DNA from: Mycetocola spongiae
GTDB taxonomy: Bacteria > Actinomycetota > Actinomycetes > Actinomycetales > Microbacteriaceae
Direction: 5' to 3'
DNA: 64,000 bases
Assembly (NCBI RefSeq): GCF_020424085.1
Contig: NZ_CP080203.1
Location: 2,418,001 to 2,482,000, forward strand
Both the position numbers and the translations under genes were made by a program. How positions within the stretch are numbered: position 1 is the first letter of the stretch; each line of letters starts with the position of its first letter. Below the pieces are notes generated by a model. That model saw only the letters and a list, made by a program, of their open reading frames with translations, had not been told where the DNA came from and did not search any database. This document shows positions 18,633 through 28,029 of the stretch, one piece after another.

Positions 18633-19315
18633 GCGAGGCGATCATCCTTGAGGGGGTGGGCGTGGACCTGGGCGGCCGGCCCGTGCTGCGCGATGTCAGC
18701 GTGCACCTGGAGGAGCGCCGGATCGCCGTGATCGGCTCCAACGGCTCGGGTAAGTCCACCTTTGCGCGGCTGCTGAACGGGCTTAACCGCGCCGATTACG
18801 GCAGCCTGAGCGTGCACGGCATCGACCCGGCCCGGCGGGTGGCGGCGCTGCGCCGCCGCGTGGGTTTTGTTTTTACCAATCCGGACGCGCAGATCGTGAT
18901 GCCCACGGTGGCCGAGGACGTGGCATTCTCGCTGCGCGGCCGCGGCCTGAGCCGATCCGAAATTGCCGAGCGGGTGGCCCGGGTGCTCGCCGAGAACGGC
19001 CTCTCCGAGCATCACGATGCCCCAGCCTATACGCTCTCGGGCGGGCAAAAGCAGCTGCTGGCACTGTGTTCCGTGCTGGTGAGTGAGCCGCGGCTGCTGG
19101 TGGCCGATGAGCCCACCACGCTCCTGGACGCGGCCAATACCCGCCGCATCGGCAATCTGCTGCTGGGCCTCGATCAGCAGCTGGTGCTGCTCACCCATAA
19201 CCTCGACCTCGCCGAACGCTGCGATATCGCCCTGCGCTTCGAGGGCGGGCGGCTCGTGGAGAGCGGCGATCCCGCGGAGGTCGTGGGGCGTTATCGCCGC
19301 GAACACGCGTCGTGA
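18629..19315 (+). CDS. bioM: ECF transporter ATPase (BioM-like)
   Basis: This 228-residue ABC ATPase energises the ECF transporter. Walker A is GSNGSGKST near residue 38. A Q-loop region is present in FVFTNPDAQIVMPTV, the ABC signature is LSGGQKQLLAL, and Walker B is LLVADEPTTLLD, followed by the switch histidine in LLTHNLD. It begins in bioY's stop and ends 4 bp inside bioN. Single ATPase genes paired with bioY and bioN are the usual arrangement in actinobacteria and alphaproteobacteria. Confidence 0.92.
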   Translation: MSEAIILEGVGVDLGGRPVLRDVSVHLEERRIAVIGSNGSGKSTFARLLNGLNRADYGSLSVHGIDPARRVAALRRRVGFVFTNPDAQIVMPTVAEDVAFSLRGRGLSRSEIAERVARVLAENGLSEHHDAPAYTLSGGQKQLLALCSVLVSEPRLLVADEPTTLLDAANTRRIGNLLLGLDQQLVLLTHNLDLAERCDIALRFEGGRLVESGDPAEVVGRYRREHAS

Positions 19316-19950
19316 TTGGCCTCTACCGCCCCGGACACAGCCCGCTGCATCGGCTCGGGGCCGGCAGCAAGCTGCTTGCGCTGTTTATTTTTGCCCTCGC
19401 TGTCTCGGTGCCCCCGCCGAGTATCGCGCTATTTAGCGGGGCCGCCGCGGTGATGATCGGGCTCTATCTCCTGGGCGGATTTGGTCCTGCGGAGATCTGG
19501 CGGCAGATCATTTCCGCCCGGGTGATCATCACGATCCTGCTCGTGAGCCAGGTGCTGTTTTTGGATCCCGCGCAGGCCTGGGCCAATGTGTCCCGTGTGA
19601 CCATCGTGATCCTCACGGCCGCGCTGCTGACCCTCACCACGCGCACCACGGAGATTCTGGACGCGCTGGTGCGGGTGCTGCGCCCGCTGCGGGTATTTGG
19701 CGTGGACCCCGAGCGGGTGGGGCTCGCGTTTTCGCTCACGATCCGCACGATCCCGGTGATCGCCGGGTTTAGTACCCAGCTGCGCGATGCCCAGCGGGCC
19801 CGCGGCGGCCGCTGGAGCATCCGGGCGCTTGTGCTGCCGCTTATGGTGCTCTCGCTGCGGCAATCCGATGAACTCGCGGATGCACTCATCGCGCGCGGCG
19901 CGGGGGATGACCCGGGCGAGGACGCTGCCGAGGATGCGGCGCAGGGCTGA
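19312..19950 (+). CDS. bioN: ECF transporter transmembrane component (BioN-like)
   Basis: This 212-residue T-component couples the ATPase to the S-component in the membrane. It has about five hydrophobic helices and the two coupling motifs of EcfT proteins, seen as RDAQRARGG near residue 160 and ADALIARGAGD near 190. The GTG start at 19312 overlaps bioM. After the stop there is a 195-bp gap with a hairpin (19959-19990) and two direct copies of TCCAATCCCGGGC (20017 and 20034), so folB may be re-promoted. Confidence 0.9.
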   Translation: MIGLYRPGHSPLHRLGAGSKLLALFIFALAVSVPPPSIALFSGAAAVMIGLYLLGGFGPAEIWRQIISARVIITILLVSQVLFLDPAQAWANVSRVTIVILTAALLTLTTRTTEILDALVRVLRPLRVFGVDPERVGLAFSLTIRTIPVIAGFSTQLRDAQRARGGRWSIRALVLPLMVLSLRQSDELADALIARGAGDDPGEDAAEDAAQG

Positions 19951-20145
19951 GGCAAAGGTGGGGGACCCGCAGGGGGAGGGCGGGTCCCCCAAACGGGGGA
20001 TCCGGATTACCATACGTCCAATCCCGGGCCTTTCCAATCCCGGGCGATAAGCTGTCCGATTCCGGGTGCAGATCCTTCGGGTGCCGGGCCCGGGGTTTGC
20101 GGCGTTCCATATGGCAAAAGCCCGCGGGCACCCTAAACTGGGAGC

Positions 20146-20511
20146 GTGTCTGCCACCGATTTCATCACCCTCACCGGATTGCGCGTGCGCGCCCACCACG
20201 GTGTTTTTGACTTTGAGCGCGAGCAGGGCCAGGACTTCGTGATCGATGTTGTGGTCTGGCTCGATCTGGCCCCCGCCTCGGGGGGCGATGATCTCGCCGC
20301 CACCGTGCACTACGGCGAGCTCGCCGAGGCCGTGACCGCCGCGGTCTCCTCCGACCCGGTGGACCTGATCGAGACCGTGGCCGAGCGGGTCGCCGCGGTG
20401 GCCCTGTCCTTCTCCGCGGCGCAGCGCACCCGGGTCACCGTGCATAAGCCCGACGCCCCGATCTCCGTGCCCTTCGGGGATGTCTCGGTCACGATCGAGC
20501 GCGGCCGATGA
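20146..20511 (+). CDS. folB: dihydroneopterin aldolase
   Basis: Cleaves dihydroneopterin to 6-hydroxymethyl-dihydropterin and glycolaldehyde. The 121-residue protein has the family opening LTGLRVRAHHGVFDFEREQGQDFVIDV, the ATVHYGELAEAV block and the C-terminal VHKPDAPI motif with its catalytic lysine. The GTG at 20146 gives the normal N-terminus. The stop overlaps the folK ATG, so the two are coupled; folB is separated from folP by the biotin genes. Confidence 0.95.
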   Translation: MSATDFITLTGLRVRAHHGVFDFEREQGQDFVIDVVVWLDLAPASGGDDLAATVHYGELAEAVTAAVSSDPVDLIETVAERVAAVALSFSAAQRTRVTVHKPDAPISVPFGDVSVTIERGR

Positions 20512-21074
20512 GCCCGCTGATTCCCCCGCGGCTCGTGCCACCCGTGCGCGGCGTGAACGAATACTATCTTGCGGCCGAGCAGGTGCCCGCCGCCCCGGTG
20601 CGCGCGGTGCTCGCCTTTGGCTCCAACCTGGGCGAGCGCGCCGCGACCCTCGCCGCGGCCGAGGCCGGCCTCGGGGATACCCCGGGAATTCGCGTGATCG
20701 CGATGTCCACCGCGATCGACTCCGTGGCCGTGAAGCTCTCCGGGCCCGATCCCGATGCCCCCGGCTATCTGAATGCCGTGGGCCTGATCGAGACCACGCT
20801 GAGCCCGCGCGCGCTGCTACAGGCCACCGCCGCAATCGAGCGCCGGCACGGCCGCGAACGCTCCGAGCGCTGGGGCGACCGCACCCTAGATATCGATATC
20901 ATCGCCTACGCCGAGGAGCGGGTGCGCACCCCGGACCTGGTGATCCCGCATCCGCGCGCTGCCGAGCGCGATTTTGTGCTCGCCCCGTGGCTGGAGATCG
21001 ATCCCGCGGCCGTTCTTCCCGGCGCGGGTCCCGTGGCCGAGGTGCTCGCCCGCCTGCGTGAGGAGACCCCGTGA
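20508..21074 (+). CDS. folK: 6-hydroxymethyl-7,8-dihydropterin pyrophosphokinase
   Basis: Transfers pyrophosphate from ATP to hydroxymethyl-dihydropterin, the step before FolP. The 188-residue protein has AFGSNLGERAATLAAAEA near residue 38 and the HPPK signature RWGDRTLDIDIIAY, followed by the IPHPRAAERDFVLAPW block. About 35 extra N-terminal residues precede the fold. It is linked to folB by ATGA and to the DUF3180 gene by GTGA. Confidence 0.95.
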   Translation: MSPLIPPRLVPPVRGVNEYYLAAEQVPAAPVRAVLAFGSNLGERAATLAAAEAGLGDTPGIRVIAMSTAIDSVAVKLSGPDPDAPGYLNAVGLIETTLSPRALLQATAAIERRHGRERSERWGDRTLDIDIIAYAEERVRTPDLVIPHPRAAERDFVLAPWLEIDPAAVLPGAGPVAEVLARLREETP

Positions 21075-21544
21075 AGCGTACGTCCGCGGCCCAGCTGATC
21101 GGCGTGGCCGTAATTGGCGCGGCGCTTGGCGCGCTCCTGAACCTCCTGCTCGCGGCGGTGGGTCAGCCGCTCCTGGTGCCCGCGCTCTCGCTCGCGGTCA
21201 CGCTTATCCTGATCGCCGCGATCACCGTGGCCCTGGCCGTGCCCATTTATCGCGCGGTTCGGGCCACCCCGCGCCGCCATGTGGACCCGTTCCACGCGAT
21301 GCGCATCCTCGTGCTGGGCAAGGCCGATGCCCTGAGCGGCGCGCTGCTCACAGGCTTTGGCCTGGGCCTGCTGGGCTTTATGCTCAGCCGCGCGGTATTG
21401 CCCGGGGTAAGCTCATGGGGACCGGTGATCGCCGCGAGCGCGGGCGCCCTTCTGCTGTGCGTGGCCGGAATGATCACCGAACACCTGTGCACACTGCCAA
21501 AGGATACTGACGATGACCTACCCGGAGCAGCCACCGCTTCCTGA
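21071..21544 (+). CDS. DUF3180 membrane protein
   Basis: A 157-residue protein with four membrane helices; DUF3180 proteins follow folK in many actinobacteria and have no known function. The segment RATPRRHVDPFHAMRILVLGKADAL, between helices two and three, is the typical conserved loop of this family. The GTG start overlaps folK by 4 bp, and the end overlaps the first PH-domain gene by 32 bp, so it belongs firmly to this operon. Confidence 0.85.
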   Translation: MKRTSAAQLIGVAVIGAALGALLNLLLAAVGQPLLVPALSLAVTLILIAAITVALAVPIYRAVRATPRRHVDPFHAMRILVLGKADALSGALLTGFGLGLLGFMLSRAVLPGVSSWGPVIAASAGALLLCVAGMITEHLCTLPKDTDDDLPGAATAS

Positions 21545-22052
21545 TGCCGCCGCGAGCACCCCCGAGAGCCTGTCTCGGCTGGAGCTCGCCACCCAGGACT
21601 GGCAGCGTATTTCGCGTAAATATGCGCTGATCGAGCAGATCGGCAATGCCCTCTTTTTTGTAATCGTGGCCGTGGCCACCGCCGTGGTCTATTTCCTGAG
21701 CGAGGAGATCTGGCCCCTGCTGGTGGGCGGGGCCGTCCTGCTGATCACCGTGATCGTGATGATCGTGACGCCGCGCCGCGCCCGCTCCATCGGATATCGC
21801 CTGCGCGCCGACGACCTGCTGTTTCGCCGCGGACTGATGTGGCAGCGTTTTGTTGCCGTGCCCTATGGCCGGATGCAGCTGATCGATATTAACCGTGGCC
21901 CCATCGCGCGCAGCTTTGGCCTGGCCGAGCTCAAATTTGTCACGGCCTCCGCGGGAACCGATGTGACCATCCCCGGGCTGCCGATCGCCGAGGCCGAGGC
22001 CCTGCGCGACCGCCTGGTTGAGGTGGCCGAGAGCCGGCGCACCGGGCTATGA
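21513..22052 (+). CDS. PH-domain membrane protein (YdbS-like)
   Basis: This 179-residue protein has two adjacent membrane helices near residues 45-90, then a bacterial PH domain (bPH2, formerly DUF304). The typical core reads RADDLLFRRGLMWQRFVAVPYGRMQLIDINRGPIARSFGL. Paired short and long proteins of this kind resemble YdbS/YdbT of Bacillus. A membrane-stress or bacteriocin-resistance role is known for a few relatives and cannot be assigned here. It overlaps both neighbours. Confidence 0.85.
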   Translation: MTYPEQPPLPDAAASTPESLSRLELATQDWQRISRKYALIEQIGNALFFVIVAVATAVVYFLSEEIWPLLVGGAVLLITVIVMIVTPRRARSIGYRLRADDLLFRRGLMWQRFVAVPYGRMQLIDINRGPIARSFGLAELKFVTASAGTDVTIPGLPIAEAEALRDRLVEVAESRRTGL

Positions 22053-23866
22053 CCAGCGAGCCCACGCGCGGCCGCCGCAAGCGGTCCCCCGAATCCGATA
22101 ACCTCACCGACGGGCAGTGGCATCACCTGCATCCGGTGACGCCGCTGCTGCGCGGCGGGGTGGCCTTTATCGTGATCCTCGGTATCGTGATCGCGAATTT
22201 CCGGGAACGCCTCGTGGCGATGTTTGTGCCCGCGTTCCAGGGCACCGATGACTACGATCCGGTCACCCTGATGCTGAATAGCCCGTATCTGCTGCTGATC
22301 CTCGGGATCGTGCTGGCGGGCCTTCTGCTGCTCTTTGTGTTCTTTTATGTTTCCTGGCGGATGGGCACATTCCGCATCACCGGGGATGCCGTGGAGATGC
22401 GCAGCGGAATCCTGATGCGCCGCCACCGCCAGGCCAAGCTGGACCGCATCCAGTCGGTGAATATCGTGCGCCCCTTCCTCGCCCGCCTCCTCGGTGCGGC
22501 CAAGGTGGAGGTCTCCGTGGCCGGGGAAAACTCCAATGTCTCGCTCGAATATGTTTATGGCCGGGATGCCGAACCGCTGCGCCGGGACCTGCTCACGCTC
22601 GCCTCGGGCGTGAAGCTCGCCGAGCGCGAGGCCGCCGCCGCGGCAGCGGGCACGGGGGCAGCGGGTGGGCGCCTGGAAAACCTCGTCAACTCCCGCGTGA
22701 ACGATCTGCTTGCGCCCGAGCTAAACGCCCAGGAATTGCAGGCCACCTCGGTTGTGCGCATTCCCGCGGGCCGCGTGATCCTCTCCACGATCGTGAGCCT
22801 CGCCACCGTTTTTGCCGTGGCCGCGCTGGTCTTTGTGATCACGCAGGTCGTGCAGGGGCGCTATTGGGCGCTCTTCCCGCTGCTGCCCGTGCTGATCGGT
22901 GTGGGCGGCTATTACTGGTCGAAGATTTCCAAATCGCTGCGCTATTCGGTGGCCAGCACCCCCTCGGGTATCCGGGTGGGTTCGGGCCTGCTGTCCACCT
23001 CCAATGACACCGTGCCCCCGGGCCGGGTGCACGCGGTGCGGGTGACCCAGCCGCTGCTCTGGCGGCCCTTTGGCTGGTGGCAGGTGCAGATTAACCGGGC
23101 CGGCACCTCGGTGCAGGACATGGCCAATGGGGGCACCACGATCCTGCAGGTGGGCAAGCTCGACGATGCCGCCGCGGTTGTGGGACTGCTGCTGAACCAG
23201 CCCTATTATCAGCCCGTGCGCCGGCTGCTCGGGGATGCCCTGGGCGATCCGGCGCGCGCCGGGTTTATCCTGAGCCCACGCCGGGCCGCCTGGCTGAACC
23301 CGCTGTCCTGGAGCCGCACGGGCTATACCGTGACCGGCGATCTGCTGATCTTCCGCCGCGGCCTGGTCTGGCGACACCTCGACCTGGTTCCGCTCGCGCG
23401 GACGCAGAGCGTGCGCATGACCCAGGGGCCGATCGAGCGGCGCCTGCGGGTGGCCTCGGTGCTGGTCCAGACCGTGCTGGGGCCGGTCACGCCCGCGCTT
23501 CCGCATATGGCGGCCAGCGATACCGTGGACCTCTTTGAACGGGTCTCGGCGGCCACCGTGGTGGCGATGAACGCCGATGAGACCCACCGCTGGGCCAGCG
23601 CGCGGGCCGCCGGCCCCGTGCCGGGTGCGCCGCGCCTGGATCTGGGCCAGTGGACCCCCTCCGCCGAGCAGGAGGTTGCGCTTGCCGCGGATGGCCCGGC
23701 CACCGGCGACAGTGCCGCCGCACGCTATCCCGGGGTGGCCGCGCCGCCGCGCCCCGCCGCGCCCGCGCCGTCTCCGGAGGTGGTGCACCCGCCGCTGAAT
23801 CCGGCCCTCCCGGGGGATGACTCGCGTTTCCGGGCACCCTCCGCCGATCCGGGCGAGGGCCGATGA
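22049..23866 (+). CDS. large PH-domain membrane protein (YdbT-like)
   Basis: This 605-residue partner of the preceding protein has two pairs of membrane helices and at least two, probably three, bPH2 domains. The first has RMGTFRITGDAVEMRSGILMRRHRQAKLDRIQSVNI near residue 115. A later one has TGDLLIFRRGLVWRHLDLVPLARTQSVRMTQGPIERRL near residue 430. The last 100 residues are Pro/Ala-rich and probably disordered. It is linked to both neighbours by 4-bp overlaps. Function is unknown. Confidence 0.85.
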   Translation: MTSEPTRGRRKRSPESDNLTDGQWHHLHPVTPLLRGGVAFIVILGIVIANFRERLVAMFVPAFQGTDDYDPVTLMLNSPYLLLILGIVLAGLLLLFVFFYVSWRMGTFRITGDAVEMRSGILMRRHRQAKLDRIQSVNIVRPFLARLLGAAKVEVSVAGENSNVSLEYVYGRDAEPLRRDLLTLASGVKLAEREAAAAAAGTGAAGGRLENLVNSRVNDLLAPELNAQELQATSVVRIPAGRVILSTIVSLATVFAVAALVFVITQVVQGRYWALFPLLPVLIGVGGYYWSKISKSLRYSVASTPSGIRVGSGLLSTSNDTVPPGRVHAVRVTQPLLWRPFGWWQVQINRAGTSVQDMANGGTTILQVGKLDDAAAVVGLLLNQPYYQPVRRLLGDALGDPARAGFILSPRRAAWLNPLSWSRTGYTVTGDLLIFRRGLVWRHLDLVPLARTQSVRMTQGPIERRLRVASVLVQTVLGPVTPALPHMAASDTVDLFERVSAATVVAMNADETHRWASARAAGPVPGAPRLDLGQWTPSAEQEVALAADGPATGDSAAARYPGVAAPPRPAAPAPSPEVVHPPLNPALPGDDSRFRAPSADPGEGR

Positions 23867-24573
23867 GCGCGCGCGCCGGGCGCCTGGGGGTGGGCATCAT
23901 CGGTGCCGGCCACGTGGGTCCCGTGCTGGGGGCCGCGCTGGCCGGGGCCGGCCATGCCATCACCGGGATCAGCGCGATCTCCGAGCGCAGCCGCGATCGT
24001 GCCGAGGCGATCCTGCCGGGCGTCCCGATCCTGCCGATCCCGGAGATCATCGAACGCAGCGAACTCGTGATCCTCGCCATCCCGGAGGGGGAAATCGCCG
24101 CGCTGGTATCCGGGCTCGCCGAGACCGGTGCGTGGCAGCCTGGCCAGATCCTGGCCCATACCGCCCCCGGGCTGGGTGTGGAGGTCCTGCTGCCCGCCGC
24201 GGCCCGCGGCGCGATTCCCCTCGCGCTGCATCCCGCGCTCACCTTCACGGGAACCAGCATGGACCTGCAGCGTCTCGCCGAGAGCTATGTGGCCGTGACC
24301 GCGCCCACCCCGGTGCAGCCGATTGGCCAGGCACTCGTGGTGGAGATGGGGGCGGAACCGGTGATCGTGGCCGAATCCGACCGGGCCGCCTATGCCGAGG
24401 CCATTGCCACGGCCACCGAGTTTTCGCGCTCGATCGTGCGCCAGGCCACCGGAATCCTCGCCGAAATCGGCGTGGAAAACCCCGGCGGATTCCTCTCCTC
24501 CCTGGTGCGCAGCTCGGTGGACCTCGCCCTGCGCGAGGGCGGCCATCGCGAGGCTCCCGAGGACCTGGCCTAA
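23863..24573 (+). CDS. Rossmann-like plus DUF2520 protein
   Basis: This 236-residue protein has an NAD(P)-binding Rossmann start (GVGIIGAGHVGPVLGAALAGAG) and a C-terminal DUF2520 helical domain (LHPALTFTGTSMDL... GILAEIGVENPGGFLSSLV). In many actinobacteria this gene precedes panC and panD before lysS; here no panC or panD is present between it and lysS. It looks like a reductase related to ketopantoate or pyrroline carboxylate reductases, with unknown substrate. Confidence 0.85.
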   Translation: MSARAGRLGVGIIGAGHVGPVLGAALAGAGHAITGISAISERSRDRAEAILPGVPILPIPEIIERSELVILAIPEGEIAALVSGLAETGAWQPGQILAHTAPGLGVEVLLPAAARGAIPLALHPALTFTGTSMDLQRLAESYVAVTAPTPVQPIGQALVVEMGAEPVIVAESDRAAYAEAIATATEFSRSIVRQATGILAEIGVENPGGFLSSLVRSSVDLALREGGHREAPEDLA

Positions 24574-24634
24574 GCGGCCGCGGAGCCCGGCTAAACTGGC
24601 TGAGACGTATCCGCCCCGCGAGGAGAAAACAGAC

Positions 24635-26143
24635 ATGAGCGACACCACCCCCGACGCACCCACCGATGCCGAGATCTTCGAGCAGAAAGCGGTCCGTCTG
24701 GGTAAGCGCGAACGGCTGATCGCCGAGCGCACCGATGCCGCGGGCGGCGCCTATCCCGTCTCGGTCCCCGTGACCAGCACGATCCCCGCCCTGCGCGCGG
24801 AATACGCCGAGCTTGAGGCGGGCGCCGAGACCGGCGTGATCGCCGGAATCGCCGGCCGCGTGGTGCACGCCCGGAACACCGGAAAGCTGTGCTTCGCGAG
24901 CCTCCAGGCCGGCGATGGCTCGCGCATCCAGGCGATGGTCTCCCTCGCCGAGGTGGGAGAGGACTCGCTCGCGCGCTGGAAGGAACTGGTGGACCTGGGC
25001 GATCACGTATTCGTCTCGGGCCAGGTCATCTCCAGCCGCCGCGGCGAGCTGTCGATCATGGTAAACGACTGGCAGATTGCGTCCAAGGCCCTGCAGCCCC
25101 TGCCCAATCTGCATAACGAGCTGAGCGAGGAGGTGCGGGTACGCAGCCGCTACCTCGACCTGATCGCCCGCGATCGCGCCCGGCAGACGGTGGTGGATCG
25201 CGCCACCACCATGGCAAGTCTGCGCAAGACCTTCACCGATCTGGGCTTCCTGGAGATCGAAACCCCCATGCTTCAGGTCATGCACGGCGGCGCCTCGGCC
25301 CGCCCCTTTGTGACCCACTCCAACGCATTTGATACCGATCTCTACCTGCGCATCGCCCCCGAGCTCTACCTGAAGCGCGCGGTGGTCGGCGGCATCGACC
25401 GGGTATTTGAGATCAACCGCAACTTCCGCAACGAGGGTGCCGATTCCACGCATAGCCCCGAGTTTGCGATGGTCGAGGCCTATCAGGCCTATGGCGATTA
25501 TCAGTCGATTGCCGACCTCACCCAGAAGCTCGTGCAGAACGCCGCGATGGCCGTGGCCGGTTCGCACGTGGTGACCTGGGCCGATGGCACCGAGTTTGAT
25601 CTGGGCGGCGAATGGGACCGCATCGATATGTTTACGTCGCTCTCGGAGGCCGCGGGCCGCGAGATCACGCCGGAGACCCCGATCGAGGAGCTTAAGGCGC
25701 TCGCCGATGAGCAGGGTGTGGTGGTGGCCCACCCGATCCACGGCAAGTATGTGGAGGAGCTGTGGGAGCACTTTGTGCAGGACACCCTCGTGCGCCCCAC
25801 GTTTGTGATGGACTTCCCCGTGGATACCTCGCCCCTCGTGCGCGAGCACCGCTCCAAGCCCGGCGTGGTCGAAAAATGGGACCTCTACATCCGCGGCTTT
25901 GAGCTGGGTACCGGCTATTCCGAGCTGGTAGACCCGGTGATTCAGCGCGAGCGCTTTGTTGAGCAGGCCAAGCTCGCGGCGGGTGGAGACGTCGAGGCGA
26001 TGAGCGTGGACGAGGAATTCCTGCGCGCACTGGAGCACGGTATGCCGCCGTCGGGAGGCATGGGCATGGGCATCGACCGCCTGATGATGGCCCTGATTGG
26101 CCTTGGCATTCGCGAAACCATTCTGTTCCCGCTGGTGAAATAG
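24635..26143 (+). CDS. lysS: lysyl-tRNA synthetase, class II
   Basis: Charges tRNA-Lys. The 502-residue protein has an N-terminal OB-fold anticodon-binding domain and a class II core. Motif 2 is visible in [13 protein letters not shown], with the preceding [15 protein letters not shown] block, and motif 3 in [15 protein letters not shown] near the C-terminus. The ATG at 24635 follows AGGAGA with about 9-bp spacing; the open frame further upstream is the shadow of the DUF2520 gene. A terminator hairpin follows. Confidence 0.97.
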   Translation: MSDTTPDAPTDAEIFEQKAVRLGKRERLIAERTDAAGGAYPVSVPVTSTIPALRAEYAELEAGAETGVIAGIAGRVVHARNTGKLCFASLQAGDGSRIQAMVSLAEVGEDSLARWKELVDLGDHVFVSGQVISSRRGELSIMVNDWQIASKALQPLPNLHNELSEEVRVRSRYLDLIARDRARQTVVDRATTMASLRKTFTDLGFLEIETPMLQVMHGGASARPFVTHSNAFDTDLYLRIAPELYLKRAVVGGIDRVFEINRNFRNEGADSTHSPEFAMVEAYQAYGDYQSIADLTQKLVQNAAMAVAGSHVVTWADGTEFDLGGEWDRIDMFTSLSEAAGREITPETPIEELKALADEQGVVVAHPIHGKYVEELWEHFVQDTLVRPTFVMDFPVDTSPLVREHRSKPGVVEKWDLYIRGFELGTGYSELVDPVIQRERFVEQAKLAAGGDVEAMSVDEEFLRALEHGMPPSGGMGMGIDRLMMALIGLGIRETILFPLVK

Positions 26144-26163
26144 CGCGCCGGTCGGAGCTATAG

Positions 26164-26203
26164 CAACGCCCGCGGGAGTTTTTCCCGCGGGCGTTGCCGT
26201 TTC
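26164..26203 (+). terminator. terminator after lysS
   Basis: CAACGCCCGCGGGA pairs with CCCGCGGGCGTTG around GTTTTT. The long perfect stem is followed only by a weak T-run. Confidence 0.75.
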
Positions 26204-26309
26204 TGCCGGGGGATGCGGGGCGACCGGCCGGGGTCCTGGTTGCGTCTTGATGTGCGGTGATTGCGCCCGTTGTGGGCCAAATTCGGAGTGGAATCGGTAT
26301 GCTGTCGCC

Positions 26310-27503
26310 ATGAGCACTGACAACCAGCCAGGCGAAACGCCCCAGCAGCCCCACAATACGGACCTCCCCGAGGCTCCCGAGGCCCCCGAGGCTCCGCAGG
26401 CGCCCTCCGAGTCCACACCCGCCGCCGATTATCCCGCGGCATCCGATTATGCGCCGGCTCCCGCCGCGGCAAACCAGGAGTCCTTTGCCCCGCCCGCGGC
26501 CCCGGAATATCCCGCGGCCCCCGGTTATGGCCAGCCCGCCCCTGGCGAGTCCGCCCAGCCCGCGTATGGTCAGCCGGCTCAGCCCGCGTATGGCGAGCCC
26601 GCTCAGCCCGCGTATGGTCAGCCGGCTCAGCCCGCGTATGGCGAGCCCGCTCAGCCTGCCTATGGTCAGCAGCCCGCGTATGGTGAGCAGCCGCAGCCCG
26701 GTTATGGTCAGCCCGCCCAGCCCGCGTATGGCGAGCCGGCTCAGCCTGCCTATGGTCAGCAGCCCGCGTATGGTGAGCAGCCCCAGCCCGGTTATGGCCA
26801 GCCCGCTCAGCCCGCCTATGGCCAGTCGCCCTATGGCCAGCCGGCCCAGCCCGGCTACGGCCAGCAGCCCCCGCAGGGTTATGGCCAGCAGCCGCAGCCC
26901 GGCTATGGCCAGCAGTCGCCCTATGGTCAGCCCGCCCAGCCCGGGTATCCGCAGCAGACCCCGGGTGGCTATGGCCAGCAGCCGGGATATCCGCAGCAGG
27001 GATATCCGCAGCAGGGCTACCCGGCCGGCTATGCCGCCCCCGGCGGCGCACTGCTTGACCCCGCCGTCGTGGCCCGCCTGAAGCCCCTCACCCTGATCGC
27101 CGCGGGCGTTTCGGTGCTCGGCAGCATCGTGGGCATGTTCACCACCACCAGCACGTATGCCGGGCTGGGCGAATTCGGGGGCGGAATGGCCCTCAGCGGT
27201 ATCGTGGGCGGCATCGTTGGGCTGATCATCACCCTCGGTCTCTACGCCCTGGTCTATTTCCCGCTGGCGCAGGGGAAGTCCTGGGCCCGCGTGCTGGGTA
27301 CCGTATTCTGCAGCCTGAACCTGGCCGCCTCCGTCATGGCGATCTTTGGCATGATCTCGACGCTGATGACCGCCAGCTCCTATTTTGGCTCCTATCTGGG
27401 CTCCGGCTATGCGGTCGGCGCGGTCCTGAGTGGGGTCATCTCCGCCGGAATGATCGCCGTGGGCATCATCTGGCTGCGTGCAGCCTGGGGCAAGCGCGCC
27501 TAA
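26310..27503 (+). CDS. membrane protein with long Tyr-Gly-Gln-Pro repeat domain
   Basis: This 397-residue protein has a long N-terminal cytoplasmic or extracellular domain (residues 1 to about 245) that is Pro/Ala/Gln/Tyr-rich and full of tandem copies such as [14 protein letters not shown]. Four membrane helices follow from about residue 262. Its membrane part starts with [13 protein letters not shown] and has [25 protein letters not shown], which recurs in the next gene, so the two are tandem paralogs. The start ATG at 26310 is the first good one after lysS's terminator. The repeat resembles low-complexity tails of actinobacterial membrane proteins that scaffold or phase-separate; function is unknown. 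Confidence 0.8.
   Translation: MSTDNQPGETPQQPHNTDLPEAPEAPEAPQAPSESTPAADYPAASDYAPAPAAANQESFAPPAAPEYPAAPGYGQPAPGESAQPAYGQPAQPAYGEPAQPAYGQPAQPAYGEPAQPAYGQQPAYGEQPQPGYGQPAQPAYGEPAQPAYGQQPAYGEQPQPGYGQPAQPAYGQSPYGQPAQPGYGQQPPQGYGQQPQPGYGQQSPYGQPAQPGYPQQTPGGYGQQPGYPQQGYPQQGYPAGYAAPGGALLDPAVVARLKPLTLIAAGVSVLGSIVGMFTTTSTYAGLGEFGGGMALSGIVGGIVGLIITLGLYALVYFPLAQGKSWARVLGTVFCSLNLAASVMAIFGMISTLMTASSYFGSYLGSGYAVGAVLSGVISAGMIAVGIIWLRAAWGKRA
26521..27024 (+). repeat. coding tandem repeat, units of YGQPAQPA type
   Basis: A roughly 500-bp array lies inside the membrane-protein gene. Short units encoding [13 protein letters not shown] and QQPQPGYG alternate, with near-identical 36- to 60-bp blocks, so it should be prone to length changes by slippage or recombination. 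Confidence 0.8.
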
Positions 27504-27521
27504 ACGGCCACTAAAACGAGG

Positions 27522-27571
27522 ACGCCCGCGGGCGTGGGGAGAGAAAACCCCACGGCCCCGCGGGCGTTTTC
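27522..27571 (+). terminator. terminator between the paralogs
   Basis: ACGCCCGCGGG pairs with CCCGCGGGCGT; an inner stem CGTGGGG / CCCCACG extends it. TTTT follows. Confidence 0.85.
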
Positions 27572-27585
27572 GCTAGGCTGGGGCC

Positions 27586-28029
27586 ATGAGTTATGGAAAC
27601 CAGCCGTATTCCGATCGGCCCCTGCGCCCGACCACGCTGCACCCCGATACGGTTGCGCGGCTGAAACCGCTGACCCTCGCGGCCTTTGCGCTGACGATGG
27701 TGAACGGGCTGATCAACGTCACCAGCACCAATGCCCAGCTGGACCAGATCGCCACCTCCAGCCTCGGCGCCGGCTCCGTGACCGCCGGAATGCTCTTTGG
27801 CCTCGTTTTTGTCGCGGGCCTCTACGCGCTGGTATATTTCCCGCTCATGAAGGGCCAGCCCTGGGCGCGGGTTCTGGGCACTGTATTCTGCTCGATTGGG
27901 TTGGTCGGGGCCACGGTTAGCGTGATGGGCCTGCTTATCGGCGACCTCTTCTCGGGCCTGCTGGGTGTGGCCATCATCGTGGTGGACGTTCTCTGGCTGC
28001 GCGCCGCCTGGGGGAAGTCCCGTGCCTGA
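27586..28029 (+). CDS. four-helix membrane protein, paralog of the preceding gene
   Basis: A 147-residue protein with four predicted helices. It shares with the preceding gene [34 protein letters not shown] and WLRAAWGK, but lacks the repeat domain and has only a 25-residue hydrophilic N-terminus. This suggests tandem duplication with gain or loss of the repeat part. It has its own terminator upstream and so needs its own promoter in about 15 bp, or depends on read-through. Function is unknown. Confidence 0.8.
   Translation: MSYGNQPYSDRPLRPTTLHPDTVARLKPLTLAAFALTMVNGLINVTSTNAQLDQIATSSLGAGSVTAGMLFGLVFVAGLYALVYFPLMKGQPWARVLGTVFCSIGLVGATVSVMGLLIGDLFSGLLGVAIIVVDVLWLRAAWGKSRA

Noticed and set aside
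20017-20046. Attachment site from the duplicated 13-mer near folB
   Set aside because: The copies are only 17 bp apart, there is no integrase, and the segment between them is too short to be a mobile element.
24392-24634. N-terminal extension of lysS upstream of 24635
   Set aside because: This part is the frame-shifted shadow of the DUF2520 gene; the ATG at 24635 has the ribosome binding site.
26521-27024. CRISPR-like repetition
   Set aside because: Units are contiguous, in frame and encode a Tyr/Gln/Pro repeat; there are no unique spacers and no cas genes.
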